A stretch of 64,000 bases of DNA from Misgurnus anguillicaudatus (GCF_027580225.2 NC_073356.2:4642001-4706000), one strand, 5' to 3'; counted from the stretch's first letter, positions 31,300 through 42,984 are shown. The notes: generated from the sequence alone by a model not told the origin. Translations and numbers: made by a program.

Positions 31300-32131
31300 T
31301 TTGTTGACCTGGAATATGTTTCTACCACTGCGTTTCTGTGGACTGCGCATAATAAAAGTTTTTTAGGAATTACTGTACACTGGATTGATCCTGCTAGTCT
31401 TCATCGCCGGAAAGCTGCAATTGCCTGCAACCGATTTCGTGGGAGACACACATACGATGCCATTGCAGCGGAGATTGAGCAAATTCACAGCTCATTTGCT
31501 CTTTGTGGTAAAATAACTTCAACTGTCACTGACAATGGCACAAAGTTTGTTAAAGCATTCAGAATGTTTCAAGCTGCCTGATTTCAAGCAAATGATGAAG
31601 ACGATGACGTCTTTACGGACTTGCACAATGTTTTACGGGATGACAGTGAGACCAGCGAAAGGTTTGTTCTCCCCCCTCATCACCAATGTGCATCACACAC
31701 ACTTAACCTTATTTGCACCACCGACATAGTTAAATTTATCACTGCGAAGGCAGATTGCAAAGCAGTATACTGGAGTGCAACTGGAAAATGTTCAGCTTTG
31801 TGGTCAAAAGTTAGTCGGTCAACTGTGGCATCTGAGATCCTGGGGGAAATCAGCAAAAGAAAGTTGCTGGTCCCTGCAACTACAAGGTGGAACTCGTTTC
31901 ATGATGCGCTTACCCGAGTCACAGACATGCCTGGACATTAGATGCATGACGGAGAGAGAGTATCATTTCTTAAAAGAATATTGCAAGGTTCTGAAGCCTG
32001 TCTGTATGGCATTGGATATACTTCAAGGTGAGGACGATGTTTCTATGGCACCCTTCAGCCTACTCTTGAAATTCTGATGGCCAAAATTTTGGGACTGAAA
32101 GAAGGCTGACCTCCCAGACCTCATAGTTCAA
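31300..32131 (+). pseudogene. hAT-1 transposase catalytic region
   Basis: Successive + strand frames encode TTAFLWTAHNKSFLGITVHW, YDAIAAEIEQIH, STVTDNGTKFVKAF (catalytic aspartate region), HHQCASHTLNLICTTDI (conserved C..H), PATTRWNSFHDAL (TRWNS, conserved tryptophan) and KEYCKVLKPVCMALDILQGE. Two or more frameshifts occur. It ends at a good splice donor, GTTCAA/GTAAGT at 32131. Confidence 0.85.
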
Positions 32132-32861
32132 GTAAGTCTTTTTAATAGGCTATTGCATTATCATTATTATTATCATGTTGTTTTATAAATACAGTTTTAT
32201 CCTATCACTTATAGCACTTTATACAAAGCATCACTTATCACGTATAGCACTTTATACAAAGATTCAATGATGCAATCAGAATTCAATTCTGCTGTAAAGC
32301 AACTCTAAAATGAAAATAGACAGTAAACAGACAGTATAAGGTTACAATCAGTTTAGTGTTTATTTAGTTTGGTTGTGTAACTCTAGTTCATCAATAATGA
32401 AATGAGTTCAATAAAGCTATAAAGCAACTGAAGAGTTTCGTTGCAAAATGAGATAACCACCGTTTTGTTAATTGTTCAGAAATCACGTTTTTTGGTTGTG
32501 CATTCCAATTAATTTCAATTCAACTGCAGTTGCTTTGTTTTGATTTAAATTTTCATAACTTAAAAAATACAGCTATGTAGCTCCATAAAACAAAATAATA
32601 ACATGATAACATAATAATAAACATGTTTTGACAAAATGTTAAAAAATAAATTTATCTTGTTTTGCTACGAAACTCTTCAACTTTTGTAAAAAGTGGTGTC
32701 ATCATTAAGCTCAGTTCAGTTCTTATACAATAGTGTCAGTGCATTCAAGTCAATATGTTTATGTATCTGTTACTTACCTCACATAATTGTAATATTTTCT
32801 TGTATGAATGCATGTCTATTAGTTTATAAACTGTTTAACTCAATCTAATCTTTTTTTTGCA
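32132..32861 (+). other. hAT-1 transposase intron
   Basis: Starts GTAAGTC and ends TTTTTTTTGCAG/GCTATC. Removing it keeps the reading frame between DLIVQ and AIKTRF. AT-rich, no ORF. Confidence 0.65.
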
Positions 32862-33371
32862 GGCTATCAAGACACGGTTTAGCAATATCCTTGACAGTGA
32901 GGAAACTTTGCTTGCTGCGGTAACCCTGCCAAAGTTCAAGCTGCCCTGGCTGAGGGATGATACAAGAAAAGACAAGATCAAGATGACTCTGTCAGCACAG
33001 TGTCGTGCTCTCAATGTTGAGATACAACAAAAGAGCCACTGCAGTCTCCTGATCCTGAAAGCAGAGACCATGAAAATTATTTCTTTGCATTTCCTGAAGA
33101 GGAGAATCAACATGACAAACAAGCAACAACTGTGGACATGGAGATATGTGAATACCTTAAATCAGGTGATATGGGAAATTTACATGATTTCCCCAGGATT
33201 TTAAAGGTCTTCTTAAAAACCAACACAGCCACACCTTCCAGTGCGCCAGTTGAGAGGCTGTTTAGTATTGGAAGTCTCATCCTCACCCCAAAAAGGAACC
33301 GTCTCACAGACCAGCGTTTTGAGAGACTTCTGCTGCTGCACTACAATCGTTACTTTGAAAATAAAATCTAG
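32862..33371 (+). pseudogene. hAT-1 transposase C-terminus with dimerisation domain
   Basis: Frames 32857-33204 and 33132-33371 encode AIKTRFSNILDSEETLLAAV and, after a frameshift, YLKSGDMGNLHDFPRILKVF and the hATC dimerisation motif TPSSAPVERLFSIGSLI with the conserved glutamate, ending RNRLTDQRFERLLLLHYN. A stop follows at 33369-33371. Confidence 0.9.
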
Positions 33372-34523
33372 ATGAAATAGTGAACTTGTAGTGTTAAGAT
33401 AATAATACTCTAAAACACACAAATCTTTGTTGATCATTTGTTTTGTTCTTTGCATTGCAGAAGTGATCTGGACTTTTTTAGTATGCAACAAATTTTGGTT
33501 TAATAACACTTAGTAGAAAACTCAACAGTTTTTGTCTTTTGGAATCAACTTATACATTTGTTTAGGTCACATGAAGATTTTTTTCAAATTTTGAAGCTAA
33601 AAGATTTGTTTAATTAGAGATGTTGTTTCTCACTATCATCCCATTGTTCTTTATTAAGTTGATAAAAATGTTAAATGTTTAAGATCTGTCTTTTGCCCTA
33701 ATAGAAATCATAATGGCAATTTAACTAGCCTATATTACTTTCTTTATTATTTCAATGGACAGTGAATTTACTATATGTACCCACACAAAATTTACAAAAC
33801 ACATAATGTTCAACTTTTAATATTCTGTAATGTTGAGATTTTTATATGGAATGCATTGCTCTGTAGTCAGGAAGTTTTCAGAATAAAATATTATTCTAGA
33901 TTATTATTCTATGTGTTTTGTGTTTTTGAGGTGTAGGTTACATAGGCTGTTGTTGAATGCAGAACTTTTCAGTCATAAAAAATACCTTCAAGGCCTGAAA
34001 GAGATCAAGCTTTAGAAAAAGTAACGCAAAAGTAACTCAAAAGTAACATAAGCATTACTTTCCATGAAAAGTAACTAAGTAACGCAATTAGTTACTTTTT
34101 TGGGGGAGTAACTTAATATTGTAATGCATTACTTTTAAAAGTAACTTTCCCCAACACTGTGATTGACTACAAATCCAATATACAAATACTACATTTTAAA
34201 ATAACTTCAAACCATGATTTGATTAGTTTAAATGGAAAATGTGTTATAGCCTATGTGCCCAATACTATGAAAAAAAGTTTTTAAAAAATCACACAAATAC
34301 ATTGTCAGTTTTGATATATTAATTAATTGCAATAATAACATGTACTTAAGTCGTGTTATTATTTACAAATTTTAGATACTATTATCTGAGTGTTTACCAT
34401 TTTTGTATTCACTCTTTGACAGCTTTGTTACAAGTGAATTGCGTATTTTACCAGCAATAATACAAAGTATCAACGTAAGTAGGCCTACAAGATAATGTTT
34501 TTCTATTAATGCACATAGGTTAC

Positions 34524-34584
34524 CTCAGGTAAATGGAAAGACGTTTCTCCATGCTGATGGCCTCCCGATAATTTGTGTCCCTCC
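34524..34584 (-). pseudogene. Harbinger-1 transposase, upstream exon (3' part)
   Basis: The minus strand encodes NYREAISMEKRLSIYLR and ends at a donor (CTGAG/GTAACC). It joins in frame with the exon starting at 28779, as in HARBI1-like proteins (..YREAIS.E.RL....RYL.TGDS). Its other half is at 36365-36565, displaced by an inserted element. Confidence 0.8.
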
Positions 34585-34833
34585 CATACCTGTCAAGTTT
34601 TGGATAGAAAAATAAGGTCAATTTTCCGGCGGCCACTGCGAGCAGTCCCATCACCCCAACCAAGCTCCAGTATCCCTTACTACATTTACATAGGCTTCAT
34701 TTCATATTGCTTTTCTTTTACAGCTTTTCATTTCACATAACTTTTCTTTACGCTTTTAGTGAGTTATTGTAAAAAAAATAGCAGACTATGCATTCTTTAA
34801 GGCTGTTTTGGAAGGAGTGTATTTGTGGGCTGG

Positions 34834-35931
34834 CAGTGGCGCTTCTACACGGAGGCCAAGGGTGGCCCGTGCCTCTGTAGACATGTCCCTGGCCACCCCG
34901 TGCTGGCCAAATAAAAAAGTATACATTTATTTTGATTTTACACGTGAGCGCTAAAAGCGGAACTAATGCGTCGCAACGTTCTACACGGGCAAATTAGAGC
35001 GGCGCCCCCAATCACTGTAGCCGCCCTGCGGGTGCTGCTCGGCGAGTGTCTCAATTCGTTTCCAATCTCCCGATGTTGTGAATGTGTATGCAGGTTTGGG
35101 CACTGGTAAGGACTCTAGCTCACTTCACATTGGGACACTGTTCACTTATTCTCCTGTGACATGGCTGCTGAGGCATGTGTTATCATTCACAGCTGTTACT
35201 CATCAACAACCGGCAAAACCAACATCTCGCTAACTTTTTAAATAGTACATTGTTAAAAGCGCTGTTATTATGCTCTTACATATATGTGCATACAATTGGA
35301 GGAATATAATTAAATGTTACATATAAAATGTTTACAATTTAAAATTAATATTATTTTAAATATTGATTAGATTGTGGTCCCTAACTGTCTAGCAATGTGT
35401 GTTTATAAGTAAAAGTAAAACAAATGTTTGTCTTTATAAAGGTTTGCATTTCATAAAGTTTATTGAGTAGGCTCGCATGCTTTTCAGTTTGAGGGCTTTA
35501 GAAAAGATTCCAGCTCCTCTTTTGCACCTGCACTCACTCTTGTACTAAATAAATATTTATATGATTGTAATTTGTAAAGTAAAATAAAGTTTAAGGGGTG
35601 GTTTCCCGGAAGGGGATTAGACTAGTCCTCGGCTAAAATAAATGTAAGATCTGTCCAAACTGAAAACAACTTGTACTGACATATCTTAAAATACATCAGT
35701 GCCTTTTGTTTTGCTTCAAAATGCACACAAGTAATGTTTTTAGTAAGGCATGTTTGTTAAAACTAGTTATATTTCCTAATTAAACTAAGGCCTAGTCCTG
35801 TCTTAAACTAATTCCTGTAACCACCACTATAATCTTTAAATATCATTTCTTGCCAATTCTTTATGTGCCCCTCTGGTAAAACACTGGCCCCTCCTTGGCC
35901 CCCCAGTGAAATTTGGCTAGAACCGCCACTG
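34834..35931. mobile_element. hAT non-autonomous element, 8-bp duplication TGGGCTGG
   Basis: TGGGCTGG occurs at 34826-34833 and 35932-35939. Ends are CAGTGGCGCTTCTACACG and the complement of CAGTGGCGGTTCTAGCC. No transposase. It is nested inside the CATACCTGTC element and contains a further MITE. Confidence 0.9.
35595..35829. mobile_element. GGTGGTTTCCC MITE, copy 1
   Basis: Starts GGGGTGGTTTCCCGG and ends with the complement of GTGGTGGTTACAGG. Inner words GACTAGTCC, GTTAAAACTAG and AGGCCTAGTCC recur at 40152 and 48217, so this is a dispersed family. Nested in the hAT at 34834. Confidence 0.8.
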
Positions 35932-36364
35932 TGGGCTGGGCCAGAGTGGTTAATTTTAATGAGAGTAGAGAGCAAACAGTTCTATTGTCTAACGTCATCC
36001 TATTTCTTCCCTCATGTGAGATGCTAAAGTCGCAGTTACAAAGCTTACAATACGCTAAAGTCGCAGTTACAAAGCTTACAAAACACATGACTGTCCCATT
36101 GATGGCGTTATTTACATGAGGGTTTTGTTTTTTGTCAGGAGTACCTTCTGTCTCTGTAGTACCTGTAGGTGGCAGTTATCGCAAGGCTAGTGACAGAGCT
36201 CAGATTGGGAATGTTTTTTTTCTCTGCCCGGGGTATTATTATTTTTTAATAACGCATGTTAAAATATCGGAGATTTACGGGAAAATACTAAAACGGGAGG
36301 ACGACGGGAACGAAGGGTAAAATACGGGACTTTCCCGGCCAAAACCGGATACTTGACAGGTATG

Positions 36365-36565
36365 CTCCCCTCGTTATTGAAGGTCCTATTATTCGAAGCA
36401 ACATCTCAAACTGTGTCCTCCTTGAACCGGCTTCCATCCAATTTCAGTTCTTAGACCAAATGATTCTGCTCGCCGAGATGTTTCCTTGCCAACAAAATAT
36501 CATGGACACACATTGACCGTGTCCATCCTCCAGGCACATGCACAGATAGGGCTCAACCTGTGCAG
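36365..36565 (-). pseudogene. Harbinger-1 transposase, N-terminal part
   Basis: Minus-strand frames contain VHDILLARKHLGEQNHLV, ELKLDGSRFKE and LLRIIGPSITRG, the conserved N-terminal region of HARBI1-like transposases (helical, DNA-binding side). In-frame stops are present. It abuts the CATACCTGTC element at 36364 and another A/T-rich repeat at 36566. Confidence 0.7.
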
Positions 36566-36910
36566 AACACATGCCCTTTTTGTCCTTACACGCCGAAGTG
36601 CCCTTTTTTTCTAGAGAATTTGATTAGATTTTTTTTTCTTTAATAAATCAATGCTATTGGTAACCCTTTACGTATGTCTGTCTGTTTTACAAATATATTT
36701 ATCAAATAAAAGTTATTAAAAAACAAAATCTTTTTGGATCCGTAAACTGTCAAACTCCGCCCCCCTGATTGCGACGAGCTGAAGTTCCACAGCAGAGCAG
36801 CTGAACGTCTTGCAACGGTATATAATTATCTTGTTGTTTGAGTACAATGCCGTCTCATTACGAAAGAAACGCTAGTATGTCTATAACGGCACATGTTTTA
36901 TAAATTTGAG
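36566..36910. other. Repeat-like stretch, no gene supported
   Basis: Contains ATGCCCTTTTT and GTGCCCTTTTTTT words that recur around 37980, so it is probably related to the next element. No coding signal. Confidence 0.35.
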
Positions 36911-38030
36911 CAGGGCCGGTTTAGACGAGATTGGGCGATAGGGCAATCAGGGAGGCACCAAGGGCTCCAAACTGTGACCAAAATGAGTTTTTGACACAGC
37001 GCGAGCAGTTTTCACTGCTGTTCACGCATGTGCAGGGCACCCGTGACAACAATACGGAATGCAGGATCTGTTTTTATCGCTTATTTACATGGCACGTCTC
37101 AATCGTTTACGGATGGGTCTACGCAGCCCGGATGAAACGCGAGAAGATGCGCCCGCGCGGGTTTAAATTTAGACATTGCAGAGATGAGAGATAGAGAAAA
37201 CTTCTAGCCTACATTAACACCAAAACATTACAGATTAGAAACGCACAGTTAAGGAAAACTGTAGATATCATAGAAGAAACTTGTAAAGGATACAAGAATG
37301 TATATTGCCCTGCCACTCATCTCATTACAATATGCTATCTGGATATGTATGTACCAAATCACCAAAAAGTTAGCCCTGAATAACTAGACTAAATTTTTTA
37401 TACATTTTCATTGCTGGCTTATTTTAAGGAAAGTGTAGTTCACGAGAGAGAACAACCAACCTAAGTGCACCTTCAAGAGACCAACGTTCCTGGTCCTCAG
37501 CACAGTTTTTGCCAGGTAGGCAGATACATGTTGGATATGCTAATGGTATGGCTAATAGAATAGTATTTTACTATATTATTTTGATCTTAAATCTCATATT
37601 TCTCCTCTTCTTAATGACATACATAAACATGTTAACCAAATAATAAAAATTAGCTCATAAAACCAAAAAGAATAGCTTTTTTCCTCAAACATATTTTTAT
37701 TTAACTTTATGTATGCAAAGCAGAGGGAAAAATGAAAATTAATATATTACACAATTAAATAAGAGTGAGTACACAAGAGCAGTTCACAAACACATGACTA
37801 CAAATAGGCCTAATACAGAAAAACACCCAGGAGGCAAATTGTTAAAGCCAACTTAGAAGGCTAGATATCCTTATAATGTCATTTTTCATTCATTAATAGG
37901 GAATTTTTCAATCATTAATAGTAAATAAATATAAAGTTTTTAAGACGATTATTATGTGCTAATTATTTGGAGGGGGGTGCCCTTTTTCAGTTTCAGCACA
38001 TGCCCCTCAAAAGGTCTGTACACGGCCCTG
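36911..38030. mobile_element. hAT-like element with CAGGGCCG ends
   Basis: Begins CAGGGCCGGTTTAGACG and ends with the complement of CAGGGCCGTGTACAGACC. The 8-bp flanks do not match, so either a duplication was lost or the ends belong to different copies. Only short unsupported ORFs inside. Confidence 0.45.
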
Positions 38031-38120
38031 CCGTCCTCTCCTTTTACGTACATCAGGCATCCCTTCATCCAAAGCAACATCCAGAGGCAGTAGTTTTCCA
38101 GTAGTCTTAGACATTATACA
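38031..38120 (-). CDS. Possible start of Harbinger-1 ORF
   Basis: The minus strand from ATGTCTAAGACTACTGG (about 38120) encodes MSKTTGKLLPLDVALDEGMP and a basic run KRRGR, then meets the end of the CAGGGCCG element. Position and orientation fit the N-terminus of the displaced Harbinger-1 gene, but similarity is too short to be sure. Confidence 0.3.
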
Positions 38121-38279
38121 CTAAATAATTTTGCAACAAACTATCAGCGAAATCAGAAGATACTTCTGGTGACACTCGGTATCTTAGCAACCCCAGCGTG
38201 TTAGCTGAAAAAAATCTGCGCTATCAAAAGCGTTCACAGCTGACTTTTTCAGCTCAGCACCGGACATTTTTCAACAGCT

Positions 38280-38550
38280 TTTTAAAGTTGTAAAACTTGT
38301 CAGTTGTAAAAAGTAAACAACTCTAGCAGTACACCCTGTTTGTTTTCTTACAGCCCATCATCCATGGATATCGCTGATAATTTTCAGTCTTGAAATGCCT
38401 TTCCACTTTCTTAACCTTTTCTTTTAATTCCAGTTCTGGAGTTGGTCTATCGTTTTTTATTATTATATGTTTTTCTGTGAAAGGTCACCTTCAAAAAGGT
38501 GATGCTATCAAGCTAGCCACAACGTCAATCATGTCTTCCACCATTTAACT
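38280..38550 (-). pseudogene. TTF-type zinc finger fragment of a ZMYM1-like hAT transposase
   Basis: The minus strand encodes NDRPTPELELKEKVKKVERH, FKTENYQRYPWMMGCKKTN and RVYCxSCLLFTT. The pattern RPTPEL...W..GC...N..YC..CLLF is the TTF-type zinc finger preceding hAT domains of ZMYM1-like proteins. A stop replaces the tryptophan-like position between the cysteines. Nothing of the catalytic domain follows. Confidence 0.55.
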
Positions 38551-38559
38551 TCGGACCAT

Positions 38560-39460
38560 TAGACTGTATTAATATTAACAGTCTATGATTCAGGCTTCAT
38601 GAAGCCCTACGATGTTTTGTTTTTTACCCGCCCACTTGAAATCAAAGTGTGAATGGTTGATTTGCCCGTCACTCTCCACACCAAAACACATAGCTTGGCC
38701 TTCCCTGGGATTCGTGAAGTCCTAACCAATGAATGACCCAACTAACCGAGCCTTAATAGAGACAGACAATTCTGATTGGATAACATATTTTCATGACATG
38801 AATTTGACAGTAAGCTTAACGTTTTAGAAAATGTATTACGTGTATTTTATTAAATTAAATGAAATAGAAATTAAAACATTTAAAAACCCTTTTTTTCCAA
38901 TACTTTATTATTAGTATTATTATTATTAACTTTTTTATTATAGATTTTTTAAGGCCTTCTCTGAAGGCATAGAAGGCCCTGAAGGTTCCCACTAGTGTGT
39001 ATGTGTGTGTGTTAAGATTAAATCTCAGTGTGAGTCCAGCAGTGATTAGTCTGGTCAGTTAAGCTGTTGTGTATTCACTTGAGCTATAAGCATATTAATG
39101 CCCCTCTCATCTGATTTCTTTCTTTCTGCTGTTTTCTGTTATATTATCACACTTTATATTAAATTTCAGCCATGCATTTTCGCTTTGTTTGCTTTGGTTT
39201 AACAGTGTGACAGTGTTTCTTATAATGTTTCTTTTAAAAGTCCTTGGAGGAAATCATGAGCAACATAATAATGTAACTCAGATCATTTGCTTTTAGAGGA
39301 ATCTGATGATAAACTGACATTATTAAGATCTCTTCTGATAAAATTGAGAAAGATGTTTACTGTGTGTTTCTTTAGGAGAAAATCCAAAAAGTGAGTAACA
39401 AAAGTTTCCATTTCAAGTCAAGAAGCTTTATTGTAATTTTAACCCTAGCGGTGCAGCTCA
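38560..39460. other. Non-coding stretch, no gene supported
   Basis: AT-rich, with a TATTATTATTATTA run near 38910. A 15-base segment GAGAAAATCCAAAAA with flanking TTTCTTTAG and GTGAGT at about 39375-39395 has exon-like borders but is too short to judge. Confidence 0.35.
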
Positions 39461-39965
39461 TGGTTTCATTTCATTTATTTATTTAAGGACAGTGCACATT
39501 AATAAACATTTCTGTAAATGTGCCAGTGTTAGCCAACAGGCTAATTTTCAACTGTAGTCCATTGGCAAGATGTTATATTATGCACATGGTGGCTAAAAAT
39601 AACATATTAAATCACACAGCAATTGATATACATACTGCCAGAACACTGGCTTCATTTAAACATCAAATCATAAAAACCTAAAGCATATAACCATACAGTC
39701 ATACAGCTGTTGGAAAATTAATAAAATTACCATCTATCTGTCATACAAGGCAGGTAAATTATAAATACAGGCATATTAATTATTATGAGAGGTGTTTACA
39801 TTTTGTATGCTCAATAGCCAGTCCTTAAGTTGGTAATTGAATGTATGGTGTGAGGTGGAATTTCTAATATCGACTGGCAATTTGTTCCATAGTTTAGATG
39901 CTCTCACAGAAAAGCATAATTGGCCAAAGGAACTGAACCTGAGATAGACTATACAGTCCCCCCCT
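39461..39965 (-). pseudogene. LINE 3' end, 5'-truncated
   Basis: The minus strand reads the end of a non-LTR ORF2 (LCFSVRASKLWNKLPVDIRN, STSHHTFNYQLKDWLLS), then a stop, an approximately 380-bp 3' UTR and an AAATAAATAAATGAAATG-like tail at 39475-39490. Jockey/L2-like by its C-terminal LPVDIRNS motif. The 5' side is cut at about 39965, typical of 5' truncation. Confidence 0.75.
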
Positions 39966-40151
39966 TAAGGCAGACCTTGTGGTTCTGCAGCTAATTAACT
40001 TTTTCTTTATAAAAGTACAGAGTTTTTTTTAGTTGTTTTAGTTAAATAAGAGAACAGTTTCTTCAGGACCGTGGTGCTACAAACAGACACTGAACTACAT
40101 AAAACAACACGGAGCTTAAGAGCTTAAAGTAAAGTTTTAGCTTAGACACAT

Positions 40152-40330
40152 AGGGGTGGTTTCCCGGACAGGAATTAGCTTAAGCCAGGACTAGGCCTTA
40201 GTTTAATTAGGAAATATAACTAGTTTTAACAAACATGCCTTACTAAAAACATTGCATTTTGAGGCAAAACAAGGGGCACTGATGTATTTTAAGATGTCAT
40301 TGCAAGTTGTTTTCATTTTGGACAGCTCTT
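40152..40330. mobile_element. GGTGGTTTCCC MITE, copy 2 (right part missing)
   Basis: Starts GGGGTGGTTTCCCGGACAGG and matches the copies at 35595 (inverted) and 48217 through TAACAAACATGCCTTACTAA and TTGTTTTCATTTTGGACAG, then ends without the right terminus. A much more diverged relative begins at about 42757 (GGGCGGTTTACCAGACAGG). Confidence 0.75.
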
Positions 40331-40650
40331 TGGACATCTGGATATAAATCAATCAATAAAAAATAGCACAGACCAGTATATAGTCTGTATAGAAAAAAAA
40401 ATGCTTGTAAACATCTAAACAGATATTATAACATCAGCTGAAAACCGCATTGAAGTGTCGCTGACATAAAACAGTGATAAAACAGCTTTGGAAGTGCCGA
40501 AATACGGTTCGCTTATATCAATATTACTGCTGGGAGAGGTTAAAGAGATCTTTTAAAAAAGGTGGACGGGTGACATATACTTTGATAAATAACCAGATTT
40601 GACAGAAAGGTATTTTTCATGAAAGAGTGTTGAAGCTGTGAAGGATGTCA

Positions 40651-40926
40651 TTAAAACATGTGTGGCCAATGATGATGACGTAAGAGACCATCAGGAGCAT
40701 GATGTCCATCCACAACTCCTGCTTCACACAAGCACAAGAATTGCGTTTGGACAATCAGCACCAGACAGCCAGACAGAAGTCCCAGCAGAGCAAAGCAGAG
40801 GATAGAAGAGAAAATAAGAGGGTCAAAGCTGCCGGTGCTCCGGCACATAGCGCAGACGTGCTTTTCAGCAACCCAAGTTCGAGTTTGGCCCACCATCCTT
40901 TGTCGGTCCTGTTCTTCACTTTTCAT
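40651..40926 (-). CDS. Unidentified ORF with one hydrophobic segment
   Basis: A 91-residue minus-strand ORF beginning MKSEEQDRQRMVGQTRTWVA, then KHVCAMCRSTGSFDP, then a strongly hydrophobic segment (LIFSSILCFALLGLLSGCLV) long enough to span a membrane. A neighbouring frame immediately downstream reads ELWMDIMLLMVSYVIIIGHT, also hydrophobic, so a two-segment membrane protein exon with a frameshift is possible. A TAA lies just upstream of the ATG in frame. A splice acceptor-like ..AATTGACAG lies 20 bp upstream. I do not recognise the family. Confidence 0.3.
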   Translation of the reverse strand: MKSEEQDRQRMVGQTRTWVAEKHVCAMCRSTGSFDPLIFSSILCFALLGLLSGCLVLIVQTQFLCLCEAGVVDGHHAPDGLLRHHHWPHMF

Positions 40927-40930
40927 CTTG

Positions 40931-42263
40931 TCCTTTCCTTACTGTACTGTCAATTACAGGCAAAAAACAATGGAGGAGAAAAGATAACAGAAGACAAGAG
41001 ATGAGATGAGAAAAGGAGATGTATGAAAAGAATAGACAGTGAGGGCAGAAGAGGGGAGAGAAAACCAGAAGAGGGGAGATGAGAAGTATTTCCCACTGTG
41101 TTGAGGTTTTTAAATAAGTGATTGAGCGAACACAATGGTCAGTGCTCAGAGGGTCAGCAGTCCGGGCAGCTGTGCGCTCACAATAGGATCCTCACGTCCT
41201 AAAGCCCACAGTAGTCTTAGATAATAACTCAAACACTCACACAAAAGATCTGAGCTTCAGTTTCTCTCGCTTAGACATGCTTGTAAATATGCTTCAGTTT
41301 CCATGGAGTTTAACCAAACGCTGCTTTAAAAAAACTTGTTTCAAACTTTTTTCAAACTTCTGTTGCTTTTAATTAAAATGAGAGCGTTATAAGCTGTGAT
41401 CTTTCATTACCTTTATAAAACAACACAGATGACATTAATAATGACATATTCATTCATTTCATGGCTTCAAAAGTCTTTATATGATCTGTGCTAACACCAG
41501 ATGGTTATCAGAGGATCTTACAAAACATAGCAGATATATGAACTGCCAACGTATCTCCTGTTGTTTTACTAGGTTTAAATCCATTTTAAAAAGATTCCTA
41601 AAAAAATTATCAAATATAAATGCAGCAATAACAAACAGAGACTGAACACACAAGCATTCTGGTTATTAATCAAGCAAGTTTAGATATTAAACAAGAATGA
41701 AGTTGTCGAATCCTTTAACATACCAACTGGACAGTCATGAGAGCAGATGCTGCTGAGATGAAAGAATTGAAGAAAATATGCCTGTAATCTTGCACACGTC
41801 TCTTCTAAATTTTAGAGAATGTCTCAAATTATGCTCAGGTGTGCCATGAAACCACATCAAAGTTTTCAAACAAGTCAGAGATTTTAAAACTCAAACAATT
41901 TCCAACAAAACTCCAAAAATGACAACAAAATCCACACTGGTGTCTAGTTCTCTTTAAAAAATCTGATAACTTCATAAAGTTGCCTGAGCTTTAAAAGAGC
42001 AACATTTCAACTAAAAAGATCTTCTGTGAAGGCCTCTATTAAGGTTTAAGGTGTTGCCAGGATGAAATGATGTTCTTACATTCCTCCAGTTTTATGTTGA
42101 TAGCTTCTGCTCATGTTTGATCTTAGAGTCCCCTCCACTTCTTCTGACCGATCCACATAATGTCCCTCAATTTTTTTACCCTTCTCTGCCTGTTTCCCCT
42201 CCTCTTTCTGCCACCCTCCCTCCTTTGCAACTTCTTTTCTTCTGTGCTCCTCATTTTCTGCAG
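40931..42263. other. Non-coding stretch, no gene supported
   Basis: Includes a purine-rich GAGAAGAGGGGAGA region (40980-41090) and unique-looking sequence to 42260. A minus ORF at 42318-42076 is low-complexity (K/E-rich) and probably not real. Confidence 0.35.
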
Positions 42264-42324
42264 GACTTGGGTTTCCTAAGAGACTCCAGCTCAATGGAGA
42301 AAATCTTTGCTGACACAATGAACT

Positions 42325-42326
<2 letters not shown>
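42264..42326 (+). CDS. Candidate host exon (63 bp)
   Basis: The acceptor is CTCCTCATTTTCTGCAG/GACTTGG and the donor is AACTGG/GTGAGA. The frame from the first base is open and encodes DLGFLRDSSSMEKIFADTMN plus W, a plausible helical peptide. The length is a multiple of three. No similarity recognised. Opposite in strand to the ORF at 40651, so both cannot belong to one gene. Confidence 0.35.

Positions 42327-42381
<55 letters not shown>
42327..42381. repeat. (GA)n microsatellite
   Basis: About 26 uninterrupted GA units directly after the candidate splice donor. Confidence 0.95.
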
Positions 42382-42383
<2 letters not shown>

Positions 42384-42984
42384 GGATGCAGGATGGAGAG
42401 TTGCAAATTCTAGCACTGAATAAATTCTGCTGCTTGTGTGGTTTAAACTCAATGGTTGGGTTTTAAGCTGTTAGTAAAATGCTCAGAAGTTTAGCAGAAA
42501 TGCTACTAACCTATAAAAGTTGGATGAGTTACAAAATAAATATATATAGTACAATATTGTTCAAATGAATGCACTTTACTCTTTATCATAAATGGTCTCA
42601 AATGCTGCTTGGTTAGTGCAGAATCAAGGCTAAAATATGATGCTGTTTCACAGTCATTCCCCATCTATTATAAATATCACTGCACAACATTCTTAAAGTA
42701 TTCTCTTACCTCAAATTAAAGGTACTTCTATTTTCTAATGCTTAATAAAGACTATGGGCGGTTTACCAGACAGGTTTAGATTCATCCAGGACTTGAAATT
42801 AGTTATAATGGGACATTTAGGTAGTTCTTACAAGCAGCTTACAAAAAACATTGCAGATGTGCATATTGAGACCAAACATATTGGACCTGTATTCTTTATC
42901 AAATTGGTCATCTCTTCGTTCACGTAGACAACTTAACTGGCTTATGTTTATTTATAGAAACCCTTATCGTTAACACTCCATCTT

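Larger units (their letters stand above)
28821..34159 (+). mobile_element. hAT-1: autonomous-type hAT transposon with 8-bp duplication
   Basis: TGATTGAC occurs at 28813-28820 and 34160-34167. Ends are CAGTGTTGGGGTAACGCG and the complement of CAGTGTTGGGGAAAGTTAC. Subterminal zones are full of AGTAAC/GTTACT words. The interior encodes a BED-finger hAT transposase in pieces on the + strand. The whole element lies in the intron of the Harbinger-1 gene, between the exons ending at 34524 and starting at 28779. Confidence 0.95.
34585..36364. mobile_element. DNA element with CATACCTGTCAAGT ends, inside a Harbinger-1 exon
   Basis: The left end is CATACCTGTCAAGTTTTGG and the right end is the complement of CATACCTGTCAAGTATCCGG. 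It separates two parts of one coding exon. Flanking CCCTCC/CTCCCC suggests a short G/C-rich duplication but its length is unclear. About 0.68 kb once the nested hAT is removed, without ORF. Confidence 0.75.
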
